Assembly (NCBI GenBank): GCA_905147135.1 | Contig: LR990067.1 | Location: 7,440,001 to 7,504,000 of the forward strand | DNA from: Blastobasis lacticolella | Taxonomy: Eukaryota > Arthropoda > Insecta > Lepidoptera > Blastobasidae | DNA length: 64,000 nt | Reading direction: 5' to 3' | In this document: one piece after another, positions 43,830 through 58,400 of the stretch | Position numbering within the stretch: position 1 is the stretch's first letter | Layout of the letters: each line of letters begins with the position of its first letter | Made by a program: the position numbers and the translations under genes | Notes under the pieces: model-generated | Database searches by the model: none | Told to the model about the DNA's origin: nothing | What the model saw: the letters and a program-made list of their open reading frames with translations, nothing else

Positions 43830-46330
43830 TCGATCGACCTTTAATATTGGTAAAGAGATACAGAATATTTCGGACGGTGGCTTGAAGCTCTGTTGCTCGC
43901 TGAGCCCGTCGGGTGCCCCACAAAAATAAAATTGCCATAAGCGCAGCGCCGCATCTTTGCACCTAAATTCTTGACAGGCGCTGATAGTCTTGTGGGTGTG
44001 GAGTTTTGTTGGTAATACTTAATATTATGGCCTCCGATTTAACACAGTATTATCTTACTTAACAAGACGCTGCTAGGACGGCAAAAGCCGAGATGACCGC
44101 TTGGATCATGATTACCTTAGCAATAATGCTTCCGTTGTTCTCTATAAAGCCCAAACCACATTCGCGGCGCATCGAGAGTTAACATCCTCCCTATGAGAGT
44201 GCACCTCCTCCCTCCCAATCACTACTGGAGGGTGCCCATTTCCATTACGTTGGGCGCAAAAAAGAAAACGCGGCGCAGCAATGGAGTTGGTTTATATGGA
44301 GCAGGCAGATATACTGCTACTATATCTGAAAAGGTACAATTTCTTTGACTATCACCTCATCTAATTTGTGTTTTATTTTTAACTCGATTCTTCAAACTGA
44401 ATATCGAGACATATGTCAAAACACTATTCATCTTTTTTTTTAAATTTCTGTTAGAACAACAGCTGTTTCGTTATCTTTTGTTTTGTTTTTGTTTTTGCTT
44501 TGTTTTATTCTATTTAATTATGTTTTATTTGTTTATTTTATAAAGTTTATATTCTCAAACACCTACTCAATGGGCATGGCCATAGCCTCCTTCATTGAAG
44601 GAGGCTATGGCATGGCTGAAAAACAGCGCTGTACGGAACCATACCGTCCCGTGACAGCATAAGCTGAGCCAGGTCCATTTGCCTTCGTTATTTTTATTGT
44701 TTAGATGTAGTGGTAAGGTACGATATTTTGTTTAAGGCAATAAATGATTACACGGCTAAAACAAGTGTGAGACATAGATACTGCTGTCTCTTTCAACTTA
44801 GTATTAAGGAGAAAAGGAAACAAAGGCTCTCGGGCACACTTTATGTTACCTGTGTTTGTAATAAGTGACTACCCTTTGTGAGAAATCCTGCTATAAAAAG
44901 TATCGACGTTCCCATAACCAGTGTAAGATGAGCTAGCATCTCTATAGATGCGCATAGCAATGTCCGCACCTTTTATACTGGTTATGTGTAGGTCGATATG
45001 CGGTCTTCTGTACCTAGCTAACTTACCAATAGTTTTTCATGTGATGTGACGTTTTGGAATATCTCATGTTAGATCCATCTTACCTATATTATTATTAGGT
45101 AAATTATTAAATAAAACTCCCATACTTATAGTTATTCTTTCTTTTATTTTATATATAAAATTGAGAAGTTTTATATTCTTATAAAACTAACAGTTTTGTC
45201 TATTAATTATGGCTACTTTACGGACCTATTGATTTTGTAAGTATATAAATAAAATTAAAAATAATAAATGCTTTATTCGTTTTTTTACCGAATTATATAC
45301 AATTATTCTAACTATATCTAGATAAAAATATTATTTAAAAATAATTTAAGTACGCAGTTAATTCATTTAATTAAAATTACTCCTTATATAAAATAATTAT
45401 AATTACGTAGCAATTAAATTCATAATTTTATGATAACATAATACAACAAGTTGTATAAAAACAAGTTATAATTTACAATACAGTTTCAAAAAATTTGAGT
45501 AAATTCGTGAAAAATGCCACTTTGTTAAGTATACAATTCTGATACTCATTTCGATACTCTTTGTCACTTGGACAATTCAATTCCTTTCAATTCACCCGCT
45601 TCATAATAAATCCATGGTTTCTTTATCTTACTGTATAAAATTAGACAAATAGATATAAAAAAGTAGGAAATGGAATTCTAATTGATTGAATGGATATAAA
45701 AAAAAATTGAATAAGAAAAAAAAAAAATTTTCTATGAAGTTTTTAGTGCATTGCTGTATTTCATAATTAGGTATATTTTCTCTAGCTCTTTTAGAGGTAG
45801 GTTTAAATAAAGCTAAGAAAAGGAAAATATATCAAAGAATATATTTTTTACAAGTAAATAACTAAAACTGGCAGTGTTCTTGCCGGCTTAAGAAATCAAA
45901 TCTTCGTTACCTTGACTGTATGAAAACAGTTTAGTTCTTATACCATGCGCTAGAGGCGCTGCTTTATTCGAAATTCCATATTATCCGCTAGTTGTACCCG
46001 CTAGGTCCAACTTTATGCGAAATTCACACACAGGCTTGAAAATTACATTTCAAACTTGTGTAGGTATATAGGTTTCTTTCGTTGCAATGTCTAAGTAAAT
46101 AATTAAATAAAAAATCTACTTTTGACTATTGAAATGACCTACCTACTTTACGTTCCGGGACGATGGTCCCGACTTTAGTCGGAAGGAAATCTCCATTGTT
46201 AGTCTATTTTTTTTGTCTCTTCCTTGCCTTATGCGTTTTTCCCGGATATCAGGGACCGCAATGGGTAAAGGTACCCGAGTCCGGTCTCTATGGTACCTAG
46301 GGACAGGAATATATTCCGATGTAAAATTGC
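43830..46330. other. Intergenic, AT-rich
   Basis: No gene seen. Apart from the 44579 hairpin it is AT-rich, with an A-rich patch at 45700-45730. A CGAATAAAGC on the minus strand near 45970 could be a distal polyadenylation signal for the protease. Confidence 0.5.
44579..44611. other. Perfect 16-bp hairpin
   Basis: GCCATAGCCTCCTTCA, T, TGAAGGAGGCTATGGC. In otherwise AT-rich intergenic DNA. Confidence 0.8.
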
Positions 46331-46334
46331 AAAT

Positions 46335-46472
46335 TGTATGTACCCACAAACCCGGATATCCGGATCACACCCGGGCAAACCGCACTTCAAATCTTAAAGC
46401 GATAAAGTAAATGTCTGGTTTCACAAACCCGGATATCCGGACCACACCCGGATATATCCGGATACCACACCA
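46335..46472. repeat. GGATATCCGG cluster in protease 3' flank
   Basis: ACCCGGATATCCGG occurs twice and GGATATATCCGGATACC once, starting about 17 bp after the protease stop. Similar motif to the 51906 element but no hAT ends. Confidence 0.6.
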
Positions 46473-46488
46473 CTCCACCACCTCGCCC

Positions 46489-49400
46489 CTAAAACTGCAA
46501 TATCTGGTTAATCCACTCCCTAAACTCGGAGATCCGGGTATACACGCCCGGCTGGTTGGGCTCGGCGCACCCGATGCCCCACGAGATGACCCCGCCGAGC
46601 ACGAACCGGTTGTCGCGAGCGCGCTGGATTACCATCGGGCCTCCGCTGTCGCCTGGGAAATGACATTTATTTATTTATTATTACAAGCATTATCATTACA
46701 GCTAACCTATACCTAACATAGGTTAGGTTGCCACAACCTTATCTAACCCGGCGGCAAAAATTGGAACGAAATTTGGCCATTTTGAATGGTCACTTGGTTG
46801 TCGGCACGGCGACGCCGTTATCGGTTCAAATAATTTGGTAGTACTTCTATATATCATCAACACAGCATATAACAGTCCACTGCAGGACTTAGGGCCTCTC
46901 CCACGAAAGGGGAGGTTATTGCCATAATCTCCACGCTTGGCAGGCGGGTTGGAGATCGCAGTGTTGTAAATATAACAATGGAAAACGATGCTGCCCATTT
47001 ACCAGCCTACGGAGACTCTTTTGCCTCGAAAACATTAGTCGCCTTGTAGGACACCCACGAGTGTAAGGGGTTGGTGCTATTCTGCTCTGCCGGACACCAC
47101 ACGGCCGTTGGTTTATATATGGTTTACATATTACTAGCTTTTACCCGCGCCTTCGCCCACTAACTATTGTTGAAAACGGCATGAATATTCATTCAGTAGT
47201 TTTTGAGTGAAACGAAGTCAAGTTTACAAACTTCCATTTTTATACATATAGATAGATGGTTCATATCTTGGCGTGCTCTCGCGTGCGAGGGCCCTGGGTC
47301 CGCAGATTAAACCGCACATGGGTAGGCAGATTAGCTAATTATAGTGGAGCGACTGCGGTCTGAACTCCATGCCCCTGTTAACAGGGGAACCTGACCAGAT
47401 TGGGTCATGGGGTCATTGGGTCGTGTGACCATGATTAATGTGTATTAAATCGCTTGAATGTACAGGTTTTGCCACGACGTTTTCCCTCACCGTAAGAGCG
47501 TCGGTTAGTGTAAAACGAGCTCGTCTAATCTAAAATGTCGCGCCCCACTATCGCATTAACGCACACAAGCAAGTTTAAAATATGGACGCAATACATATAC
47601 AAATGCCGTTGTAATTGGTCATTCAGTTGCCGGTGAGATTCAAACGTCGGAGCACGCGTCGTTCATTGGCTCCCACACAGATGAAGTGTCGTTATCAATA
47701 TTTGCACTCACACATCGAAATCAACTAACTAAGTAGTGGGGCGCGTCAGAAAGTAGTTGGTACAGTCCAAGAGCATAACTGCATTACCACATCAAGAAAA
47801 TTTTCTCTCGCCGTTCCCCTAGCTATCGTATCAGTGTATCTGCATGTCTGTGTACTCACCCTCACAGCTATCAGCCCCACCCTTCCGCCAGCCGGCGCAT
47901 ATGAATATGTTGGGGATGTGCTCGTTGTAGCCAGCCGCCTGGTACATCGCTTCGCAGGCTGTGTTGTTGATTACTGGTACTTCCACTTGTTGGAGGACGC
48001 TGGGGAGGGGGCCCTCTGGGGAATGAGAAAGATTATGATACAAATAAATATGCTTGAACAATTCCCACGGCGCCATCTAGTCCCAAAGTAGACATAGACA
48101 TAGACATAATATTTATTTGGCAATTTCTACAATATAAATTAACTAAAATATTTCTTACTAACATAGATAAGTAAGCAAAACATGTGTTATGGGGGCTAGA
48201 TTTCATTATTGGCTAGATATTGGAGATATATGTCTAGAAAAAATGTCGAATTCGAGATGTCATAGCACGAGAATTAGGCCCTACCCATTTCAATTTCTGC
48301 TCGGCCGGGAATCGAGCCCGGGACCTCTGCGTAGCAGACCGGATGTTAACCAACTGAACCACTCAGGTCGTCAGGTGTATTATACCTCCTGATATACACC
48401 ATGTCATAGTCCGTAGATTTATTATAATCAGAAACTAAGTTGGATACTGAAATTTGCTTGTCTGTTCACGGCCTATCAAAATAAAATTTTTAAAATAGCC
48501 TAGTTTTATGGGAATAACTGTTTCCCATAGCACAGGATTTTCCTAGTTTGGGAAGCAGGGACTCCACTATAGACTAATTACAACCAGTATTGCATTGTAA
48601 AAAACATGTAATATTTCGATCATAATGTGTATTACCTGTTATGTCAATCTGTTTTTGGTTGTATCCTGATGTAAAATAAATAAAGATTATTATAGAAAAC
48701 ACTGAGGATGGAAGCTTTACACTGCTGGTCTCTGCACTTCGTACTTATCAACCTACACATAATAAAAAAGTAAGTAAGTACATACCGTCATACAGCCGCC
48801 CCCACCCGGTGACATAAGCCGTCTTCCCGACGAAGTTCTCGTCCGTGTCCGGCACGCAGACCGGCAGGATGTTCGGCTGGAACGTCACTGGCTCGTAGAA
48901 CCTAAGGGAGTGGAGGAGAATCTATTAAATATCATCATCAACACAGCCCGTCACAGTCCACTGCAGGACTTACGGCCTCTCCCACGAAAGGGGAGGTTAT
49001 TGCCATAATCTCCACGCTTGGCAGGCGGGTTGGAGATCGCAGTGTTTAAATATAACAATGGAAAATGCTGCTGCCCATTTTCCAGACTACGGAGACTCTT
49101 GATCTTTTGCCTCGAAAACATTAGTCGCCTTGTACGACACCCATGAGTGTAAGGGGTTGGTGCTATTCTACTCTGCCGGACACCACACGGCCAATGCGAC
49201 TGTCGGCGGAACGTGTCGGCTACGTTCGGCCAGATTCGCAACCAAGGAGCAGAAATTCTCAGCAATGAAGTTAGCTGACTTTCCTATCTTTTGGTTCACA
49301 ATGTACGCAGTTCGGTTATTGGAGCTTTCCTATCCTATTGCTTATATGACAAATCCCATACATGTTCCTTCCTATTACGGGGTTGACTGCGAAAATTGAA

Positions 49401-52400
49401 TGCACCTTGACTAGAGTTTGTAGAGTAGTTGCTTTCCGAGGGAAAAATAGTTTTGTATTGTAGAAATTCCAAGGTCGCCATCACAGTAAAGGCACAAAAT
49501 AAAGAACGACCCATACAGAAGGTCCACTGGAAACAATGCGCCATTTCCGTCACGCACACATTGACGTTACGTTTATAGACATACTCACGCAGTTCTCAAG
49601 CAGTGCTCGGTCGCGATTGGTAACGCGAGAATTCGTTGTAGTGTCGACTTAAATTGAATATTGTTTAACAATATTATTATTGATAAAATAAAAGTACTTG
49701 TACGTAACTAAGATAACTTAATAAGTCCAAGAACTGATGGGTGACCATTTCAGACTTTGAGGCTAGTCGAACTTCAGCACCGCTACGAGTTCTAATGCCG
49801 ATGATGAAGCGAGGTTGACCAATGACTTCCACTAGAGACCCTAGGACTAGTTGAACATATTCATGCACCACGTGACAGTATTTAACAGAATAAGAAACCG
49901 TAATGGCCACCTTAATACTTTCTAGTCGGAAAAATCGCTGACCACCTTCCTTTTCCATCATCAGATCAACTGACTAATACCATAATATTGCATTCATCAA
50001 TTTACATGTGTATGAAATTTTCAATTCAATTGATTACCGGGAAGTGGGTCAAATCCCAGGTCAGGGAATGGTTATTCTCAGGGTCTGATGATATCATCAG
50101 GTGAGGATGAATTTAAAAAAAGTGAATAAACAGTAGATTATTATTACGCCTACTAAAGGTATAATGTCTGAAGCTGGTATGGAAAATCTAATACACTTGA
50201 ACACAATCTGAACAGCTTGGGAAGTAATTATGATCACATTATGGCAAGGATTAGATATTGGTCCTTTGCAAGGGACATGTTATTGTGAACGATCTTTAAA
50301 ATTCTTTTCGATCTTTTATATACTCTTTTCAGAATTCAGAATAAATACAGTAACAACACTAGAGAGTCGGCAAGATTACGTCATAATTTTCAAGGACGAC
50401 GGGAGTGGACCTTCTGTAAGTTTTCTATTTTGTGGTAAAGGGTTGTGACCTTATATAGTCTAACGTCAAAAGGAACCTCGGTGGCCTATCGGTAACGGTA
50501 TCAGACTCGCAATGCGAAATCTACCGGGTTCTAATCCACCTGCCGCCATGGACCAATGTCTCTTTCCTGAGGTATGTACTCGTAGGTACATTACTTGAAT
50601 ACTAACAGATGCTTTCACGGTGAGGGAAATATCGTGATGAAACCTGCACATTCCTTGTAACCACGATCCAATATGGTCAGGTTCCCCTGGTCGCAGGATC
50701 ACGGAGGTCAGATTGCAGACGCTCCATCGTAATTACTTGATCTGTCAAATCCTAGATCATGGTCAAGGCGGACCGCGGGCTTTTGTGTGCGAGAGCACAA
50801 ACTGCCGAGAGCCGAAGAGTCTAACGTCAAATCAGCCATAGTGTTGGATATACTCGATTTCCTATCTAACAGTAAGTACCCAATGACACTCCGGAACAGA
50901 TAGGTAAGTAGAACTTCCTATTAGTAAATACACTATTCAAGAGGTCAGGTACATGAGTTTTTAGATCAAAACTGACAATGTTTGCTCTTTATAGTTCGAC
51001 TCCCGCGAATTTCAACCGCGCGCGGAACGGATATCTGTAAACACAACTGTCCCGAGACATATTGTTTTCCCGGGACTACAAATAATACCTGAAGACACTC
51101 GGTAATGTATAATGTTTATGATACAATTATTTCAAGAATAGTTCAGTAGTGTCGGAGATTAGGTACTCCCAATGTAATTATAAATATACAAGCATACTTT
51201 TATTCTTTATAACTAAGTATAAAATACAAATAGAAAATTAATTTACATTGATTCATCAACTAACTAAATTTACAATCACAATTTTATGAGTTGTAGGGGT
51301 CTCCTAAGTAAAGGTTTACTTGTGTCAGGAGGCCCCATTGTTCTAAACAGAGTTAACAAAATCAATTTATTGGGGAACAACACCAAAAATATTTAATAAA
51401 GAAACAAAAATTTGAAAAAGAATAATACGGAACACAATTTACAATAAACAAAATTTTGTTATAAATAAATAAAAATCTGTTTATACCCACTTCATTGGAT
51501 AATCAATTTCAACCCATCAACTTGTTATAAATTCATCCTCTTTCGGTATTCATTTCAATTAATTTTTTTTTTCACTCACAGTAAGTAGATAGGAGGTACA
51601 AGACTATCCAAAGTCATGTGCCGTGTCGCAGCAAAAAACAGTTATCATTACACTTAATCCATCAAGATGGACGGACTCGCAGATATAATTTATGTATTAT
51701 TCCGTTCTATTCAACTTGATTTAGTGTTAGGGTTCCTTGAGCATTTGTATTACTTATAATGTCTTTAGAAAGAAAAAAAATAAAGATATTTATTACACAT
51801 AGCACACCACGACACAATGGCATGACACTACAATATTCACCATAAATTTTAATTGAATGTACCCTAGTCTTAACATGTTATACCTATCATTGTTGATATT
51901 ATTACTAAAGATGTAACGGATATCCGGCCACTATCCGGTATCCGGCCTATCCGGCCATAATTTACTATCCGGCCGGATACCGGATAATGCGTTAATATCC
52001 GGCCGGATACCGGATAGTAAAAAATGTATGAAAAGCCCATAAAAGTGATTTTGCTCATCGGAAATATATGCCCTTCTGTAGCAGTCGAGTAAAAGTCGTC
52101 TCAAAACGTTTAAAAACCATAAATAATAATCAAAGAACTATTGATTATGTCGGCATCGGCACCTATTCTACTGGTATCGTTCATTTGGTAGGTTAGTAAA
52201 AATTATTAATAGTTTTCTGGTCTCTTCTTTTTGCACTATGCCTTTTCCATTAGCTGGAGTCAGCTCTCCTTGTCTGCTTCCTCCATTTCTTTCTATTTTG
52301 AGCAGTAGCAGCGTCAATTATATTGTCCTTCAGGTCCCGTTGGTCCGCCGTCAGCCAGTCGTCGTCGCCGAATTTAGGGCTACTTGCACTAAGGTGATCT

Positions 52401-55400
52401 TTGGGGCGGCGGAGCACATGCTCACACCATCGCATTGAGCGTTCTTAAATTTTCTCGGGCATAGGTGTGACTTTGTAACTTCCACGAGTGTAGACATTAC
52501 GTACTTTGCCCAACAGGGTGACACCCGCTGATGAACATAAATACGCATTTGTCGTGTGTAGTTTAGACAAGTGCTGTTTAGTATTATAATATACTTAGTG
52601 TAATAATTTAAAGTCAATCAAGATATATATTGATATTATAGATATGATTTTTTTTTATTCTGGATATGAATTTCTTTATATTTAGCGGTAGTATACGATA
52701 TCGTTTATCCTCTACGATGCTGTGGGCTAATGTGTAAGCCCGTATTTTGAAAATATCAATCCGTATGAGTGCGGAAGAATTGTTCAGTTCAACGTTCAAA
52801 TTATTCATATGAAACGAAATCTTTAAATTACATAAACACGTGCAGTCGTATAAAGTCCCACGCCGCGATTACAGCTTGTACAAACTTGTTTAGAGACGTT
52901 GTTTATGACCTGTAAATAACCGGCCGCCGGATATCCGGCTACCCGGCTAGGAGGCTGGCCGGATATCCGGTATCCGGCCAAACAACTATCCGTTTCATCT
53001 CTAATTATTACAACTTGTTACATATACTTGTAGTTATTGCCAAATAAAATCTATGTCTATGTCTATGTTTATAATAGTTACATAATTAAATAATAATAAA
53101 TAATCGTGGACAAATTCACACAGCGCCATCTAGCCCCAAACTAAGCAAAGCTTGTGCTATGGGTGCTAGATAACTGATAAACTACTTAAATACTTTTTTT
53201 TTTTTTCTTTTTAAATACATACATACTTATTATACATACAACACCCAGACCCGTAACAGAAATTAAAATTCATCATTTCAATTTCTGCCCGGCCGGGAAT
53301 CGAACCCAAGACCTCTTGCGTGGCAGACCGGCATGTTGACCACTGAACCACTCAGGTCGTGCAACAGGAAACATAAATAATCAAAACATTTAAAACAATG
53401 AGTAGCCTCCCATGCCACTGTCGCATGTCGGTGCCGCGGCGGCCAGCGTAAATGGTACCCACTCAGCATGTGCTGTGAGGCGCTAGAAGCGATTCACAGC
53501 GCTGGTATTCCGAGGGCCCATTTTTAGGTGCGTCACGGGCGTTATATGCTAGCTTTTGTACACAACTTCGACCGCGTAAAATTCGGTTATTACGTTCCGG
53601 ACCCGTTCATGCGGGAACCGTATTGGATTCCGGGATAAATTATAGGCATTCTGGTCTATAGGTGAGCTAAATACATTACCGCCAATTTTTTTAAACATTC
53701 GTTTTGTGAAGCGTGAAGGAATAACGAACATCCATCCATTCAACTTTTGTATTTATAATAGATATTATATTGTAGCTAGTTGCGGAGCCTCGGTAATATA
53801 ATCCGAGCGTCGGTGGCCGAGTGGTTGAGGTATCCGACTAGTAAGTGAGAGGTCGGTACCTCTCACTCGAATTCCGCTGCGGCCATGTACCAATGATTCT
53901 TTTCTGACCTTTGTACATTAGTTTCCCCTGGCAGCAGGGTTACGGAGGTCAGATGGCAGTCGCTCCACTGTATTTACCTGACCTGCCAAATCCTGGATCA
54001 TGGTCAAGGCGGACACCGGGCCCGGGCGAAAGCATAAACGGAACGTTAACGCCAAAATTATTATTTTTAAAGTAATCTACAGAGTAGGCTAGCTCGGCTT
54101 CGCAGGCATCTCTCTTGCATGCGTGTGAGTATAAACGAATTCGAATCTAGCCGATGTGCACTATTTACCACCGACTAAATAGTGTCTCAGCCTCTCAATA
54201 CATCTTAGAGAGATTCCCGACTCGCGCTTGGCCGTTTTTTTTGCGTCAATCGCGGTCACTCACCAATGCGCTTGACCTCTCTGGCTACTTGCCCGTAAGA
54301 TCTGATGGCTAAAACCCGGTTATGCGTACCGTATCAAGGGATCTACAAAAGCCGAAGAAATTATGAGCGTTTCGTATCAATGGACTCCAAGGTGGACCGA
54401 CGACCTGGTAAGGATCGCAGGTACCAGCTGGATGCGGAAGGCACGGGACCGGCCGCCGGGGAAATCTCTGGGGGAGGCCTATGCCCAGCAGTAGGCGTCT
54501 CTGGCTGATGATGATGATGATGATCTTCGACTTCTAGTCCCTTGATACAATGGGAATTTCAGTGTCACTATCTCTTTATTCTTAAAGGGACAGTGACACT
54601 GAAATTCCCATTTGACCCAGAATGAAAACGATGTTCGGGGGTCAATTGGGACTCGAGGCTTTTTACCAATGAATAAGTTTTAGGGTTTCACATCGTATCT
54701 TATGATGGAAGACCGGCTTTTGCCAGGACCGTAGGTGGATCTGAAGGCCTATTCTCACGCTGTGACGTCTCACATTCGACATTTTCTGTATCCAGAAATC
54801 GATCTTCGATATTATACGATTGTCGAAGAGAAAATATTTTTTGTCTGCTGTGACATTAGTAATGGAGATTTGTGGCTAGAAAAATGTCGAATTTGAGTGA
54901 CATTTCAAGAGTTAGGCTCCAGATCTTTACTAAGTCATCCTTCCATCTTGTGTCGTTGAGTCCTAGGTTACGATTGCCGGACCGTTGATCACCACTCGAG
55001 AATGAGGGCTGTCCATGTCCATGTTATATTTTTATGTTCGCCCTTCGCCTTCGCCCGCAAAATATTTGGTTATCGCGGAATATTTGGTCAACATAGCATG
55101 TAGGTATTCCAATAATCTCTGACGCACAACTCAACCCAAACACCTTAACACTGAGGCACTAAAAAAGTGCAACGAACTTTTTGTAAATTCGAAACGAAAT
55201 AAAAATATGTACCGACCGTGCTGCCGACAAAAAGGTTAGCCTTGATAATTAGTTTTTACAATAATATGTTCTGTTAATGTCAATATTGGTTTTTCGTCCC
55301 ATAGTCTGAATGATAATAGCTAGTCTTAGATCTTCGAACTTGTTCTTAGAAGTGTTTTTGATCTTAATGTTAGATAAGTATCTAAACGAAACTATTTATA

Positions 55401-58400
55401 ACCTAACTGATCGAAATTCTTCGGAAAACCTCCGACCAAGTTTAAATAAACTCAAATAGTTCCTAAACTATTAAAAGTATTTGAATGAAACAAAGCTAAG
55501 AAGCATCTCGATTACACTGGCTTTCAAATATATAAAACTGTATCGATATCGGTCCATATGTACGAGATCTACGATGTCACAGACATACTGGACACATACG
55601 CAGAGCCACAGATAGACACGTCAACAGGTCAGAACATAAAGGATCGTTCTTATTTTGTCGGAGGCTAACGCAAATAAAAATGTAACAAAAGCAATTTTAT
55701 CACAAAAAAATTCGGAGAACTGGTAGCACTAAGTAGTCAAGTTAAATTAAGTTCCCGATCCTACCCACTAGGAACCTAGATGAAGCTCAGGCCAAAAGCT
55801 ACTATTTATTACAATACCTATTAATACTATTTCTTAATATAAATTCAATCCAGGGGCAAAAAGCTACAAATAAAAACAAATTAAGATAAGAAAAATTTTT
55901 ATGGCCGGCGCCAAAATGTCACCCAGGCCAACTTTTATTGCGGAATTATTCAAAACGACGTAATTAATGTAAGAATGGCAAAAAGTAGCCGTCGCGTCGG
56001 TTGTGGTTATTTATTTCTTTTTTTAGCTCGCTCGCCGTATTAACTGTATGCATAAATAGAAAAAGAAAAAAGTGGAGTACGAAAAACAGCTCGCGCGCTG
56101 TGTACAGTCGGATATATTATTATAAAGTACATTTAAATAGAAAAAGACAAGATCACAAAAATCATGTATCATCCCCAGAAAACTAAAAAAAATAACTTTA
56201 CAGTAAGTAAGTAAGTAAAAACTCTTTACTGCACATTAAAAATAGCAAATATATTCAAGAAAACAAAAAGCGGTCCTATCGCTTTTAGCGATCTCTTCCA
56301 GATAACCTTTGGGAAGAAGTAACCACAATTACATCAGCCGTGATAAGTGCCAGAGCAGGTACGGAAAATATAACGAATATATAATATTAACGTTAGTTAA
56401 TACATTTAGATTTCTGAATACTTATAGTTGCTTGCTCTAGTTATGTGCTCAGTAGCTCGGTTGGGGTATGCTGGGGATGATACCATCTCAAGCCACCGCA
56501 TCCCACTCTCGAATCACACCAACCACAGTCTTACTGCTATTGCTCCCTTACCTCTCATAAAATTTATCCCAGTCGACCCCAACTGTGTCCCATTTGACAC
56601 TGCTTTTCTCCCTTTTAACCCAGTCTGCCTCATTAAAACCAGATTTTGTCCCACTTGCGAACAGTTTAGACCCCTTCCACCCCAGCGAAATCCAGTGATA
56701 TATCATTCGACCACAGCTATTACAGGCATTAGATATATTTGGCCCTAGTTTCGTCCAATGCGACATTATTTTCGTCTGAATTGCTCCAATTTCGCCCCAT
56801 TCGACCCCAATATCATCCCATATGCCCCCAATTTATTCCCATCCGACCCCACCCTTTTCCCATTTGCCCCCTCTTACCTGAGCAGCGCCAGGTCATACTC
56901 GAACGTGGCGGGGTCGAAGTGCGGATGGCTGGCCACGATCTGGACGCGGCGCTCCGCGAATCCGTAGGGCTCGTCTTCTGTAGCCAGGTCGTGTTCTCCA
57001 AGACGTACCAGTAGTTCCGAGGGTGGCACGCTGGGGGGGGGAAACTAGTGTTATTATGTGGGATAGGTTCCCCCTCTCCCTTTTGCCTCCGGCTCATTAT
57101 AACTAGCTCAGGATCAACATTATTGAGATGTAGGGTGGTAGATGTAGGTTAGTTATAGGGTTGGTGTAGGAGTAGGGTAGGGGTAGGGTAGGTGTAGGAT
57201 AGGGGTAGGGTAGAAGTAGGGGTAGTGTAGGGGTAGGATAAAACGCGATAAAAGTCGCGGCTGGCCAGCTATTGAAAGATAAATCATACAATGTAACATG
57301 ACTGTTTACAATAAGAACTTAAAACAAAAATTTAAAAAATTTCGGTATAGTGTAAGGGACCGTGCTAGAGTGAACCAAAAATATATATATGGCAGAAGTA
57401 TCTGTATAAACAAATAAATGCCTTTGACTTTCACTTTGAGTGAATGGAATCTTCGAAAGGGGAAAACCGAGCGAGACGTACGAGTACCAATCACGATCGA
57501 ATCGGAGATATTTTAAAGAAAGGTTAGGTCAAGTTTTTTTATTATAAGATTTGCCAGGCATTTAACCGCCATCTCACCTGGTGGTAAGTGACGATGCGGC
57601 CGAGGATGGAGCATGCCTGTCTAGGAACAGCCTATTCATTCTAGCCTTGAAGTTGTCTAGATTATAATGATCAGGGAAAACACTCGCAGGCCACGTGTTC
57701 TATTCCTTGGTACGCATTATAAAGGTTGAACTAAAGGTGTTAGTGCGGATGGATAGCTGGAAGATCCAGAACATCACATAAAGAGTTCACTAAACCGACG
57801 AGCATGTATAAAACTTAAAGGTTGATGAAGGAAAAAGCAAGAGAGATTTATCAGGACCATAGCAAGTGGAACAACGTGGTTTCTGCCTGCCCCTATACTA
57901 CAGAAACAAGGCGATGGTATAAGAGGTTTGTCAGGATTGTAAATCGCCTCTGCCTACCAGCAGGGAAAAGTTATGACGTTATGTATCATCAGGCCCGGCC
58001 AATAAGCGCCCACGCATCCTGTCCTCGGCTTACAGCATCTCGCCTTCTAGAGGCTTATGTCCAGCAGTCGACTACAGGGGCTTAATTCTCACGCTGTGAC
58101 ATCTCTGATACGACATTTTTCTAGCTAAATATCTCTATTGAAAATGGTATTTAAAACGTTCTTTGACAACAAAGGATTAGCGAAACCGTTGAGGATAGGC
58201 TTTTTGCTTGCAATAGGGATTCAGTGAGTTTTTAATCGATCTTTGTGGCTAGAGATAATGTCGAATTATAATGTCGAAAGAGCGAGATACGCCCTGGTTA
58301 ATGATAATGTCAAAAACCAAAAACAAAGCTCATCATCCCATTCAAACCCGCAGCAAAACAGTACTTCGACTAAAATCGAACACCCATGACGTAATACAAG

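Noticed and set aside
56428..57014. Pro-rich plus-strand ORFs
   Set aside because: Composition artefact of CCC-rich DNA and antisense to protease exon 2.
57120..57240. Internal telomere repeat
   Set aside because: The GTAGGG units are irregular and not the insect TTAGG motif.
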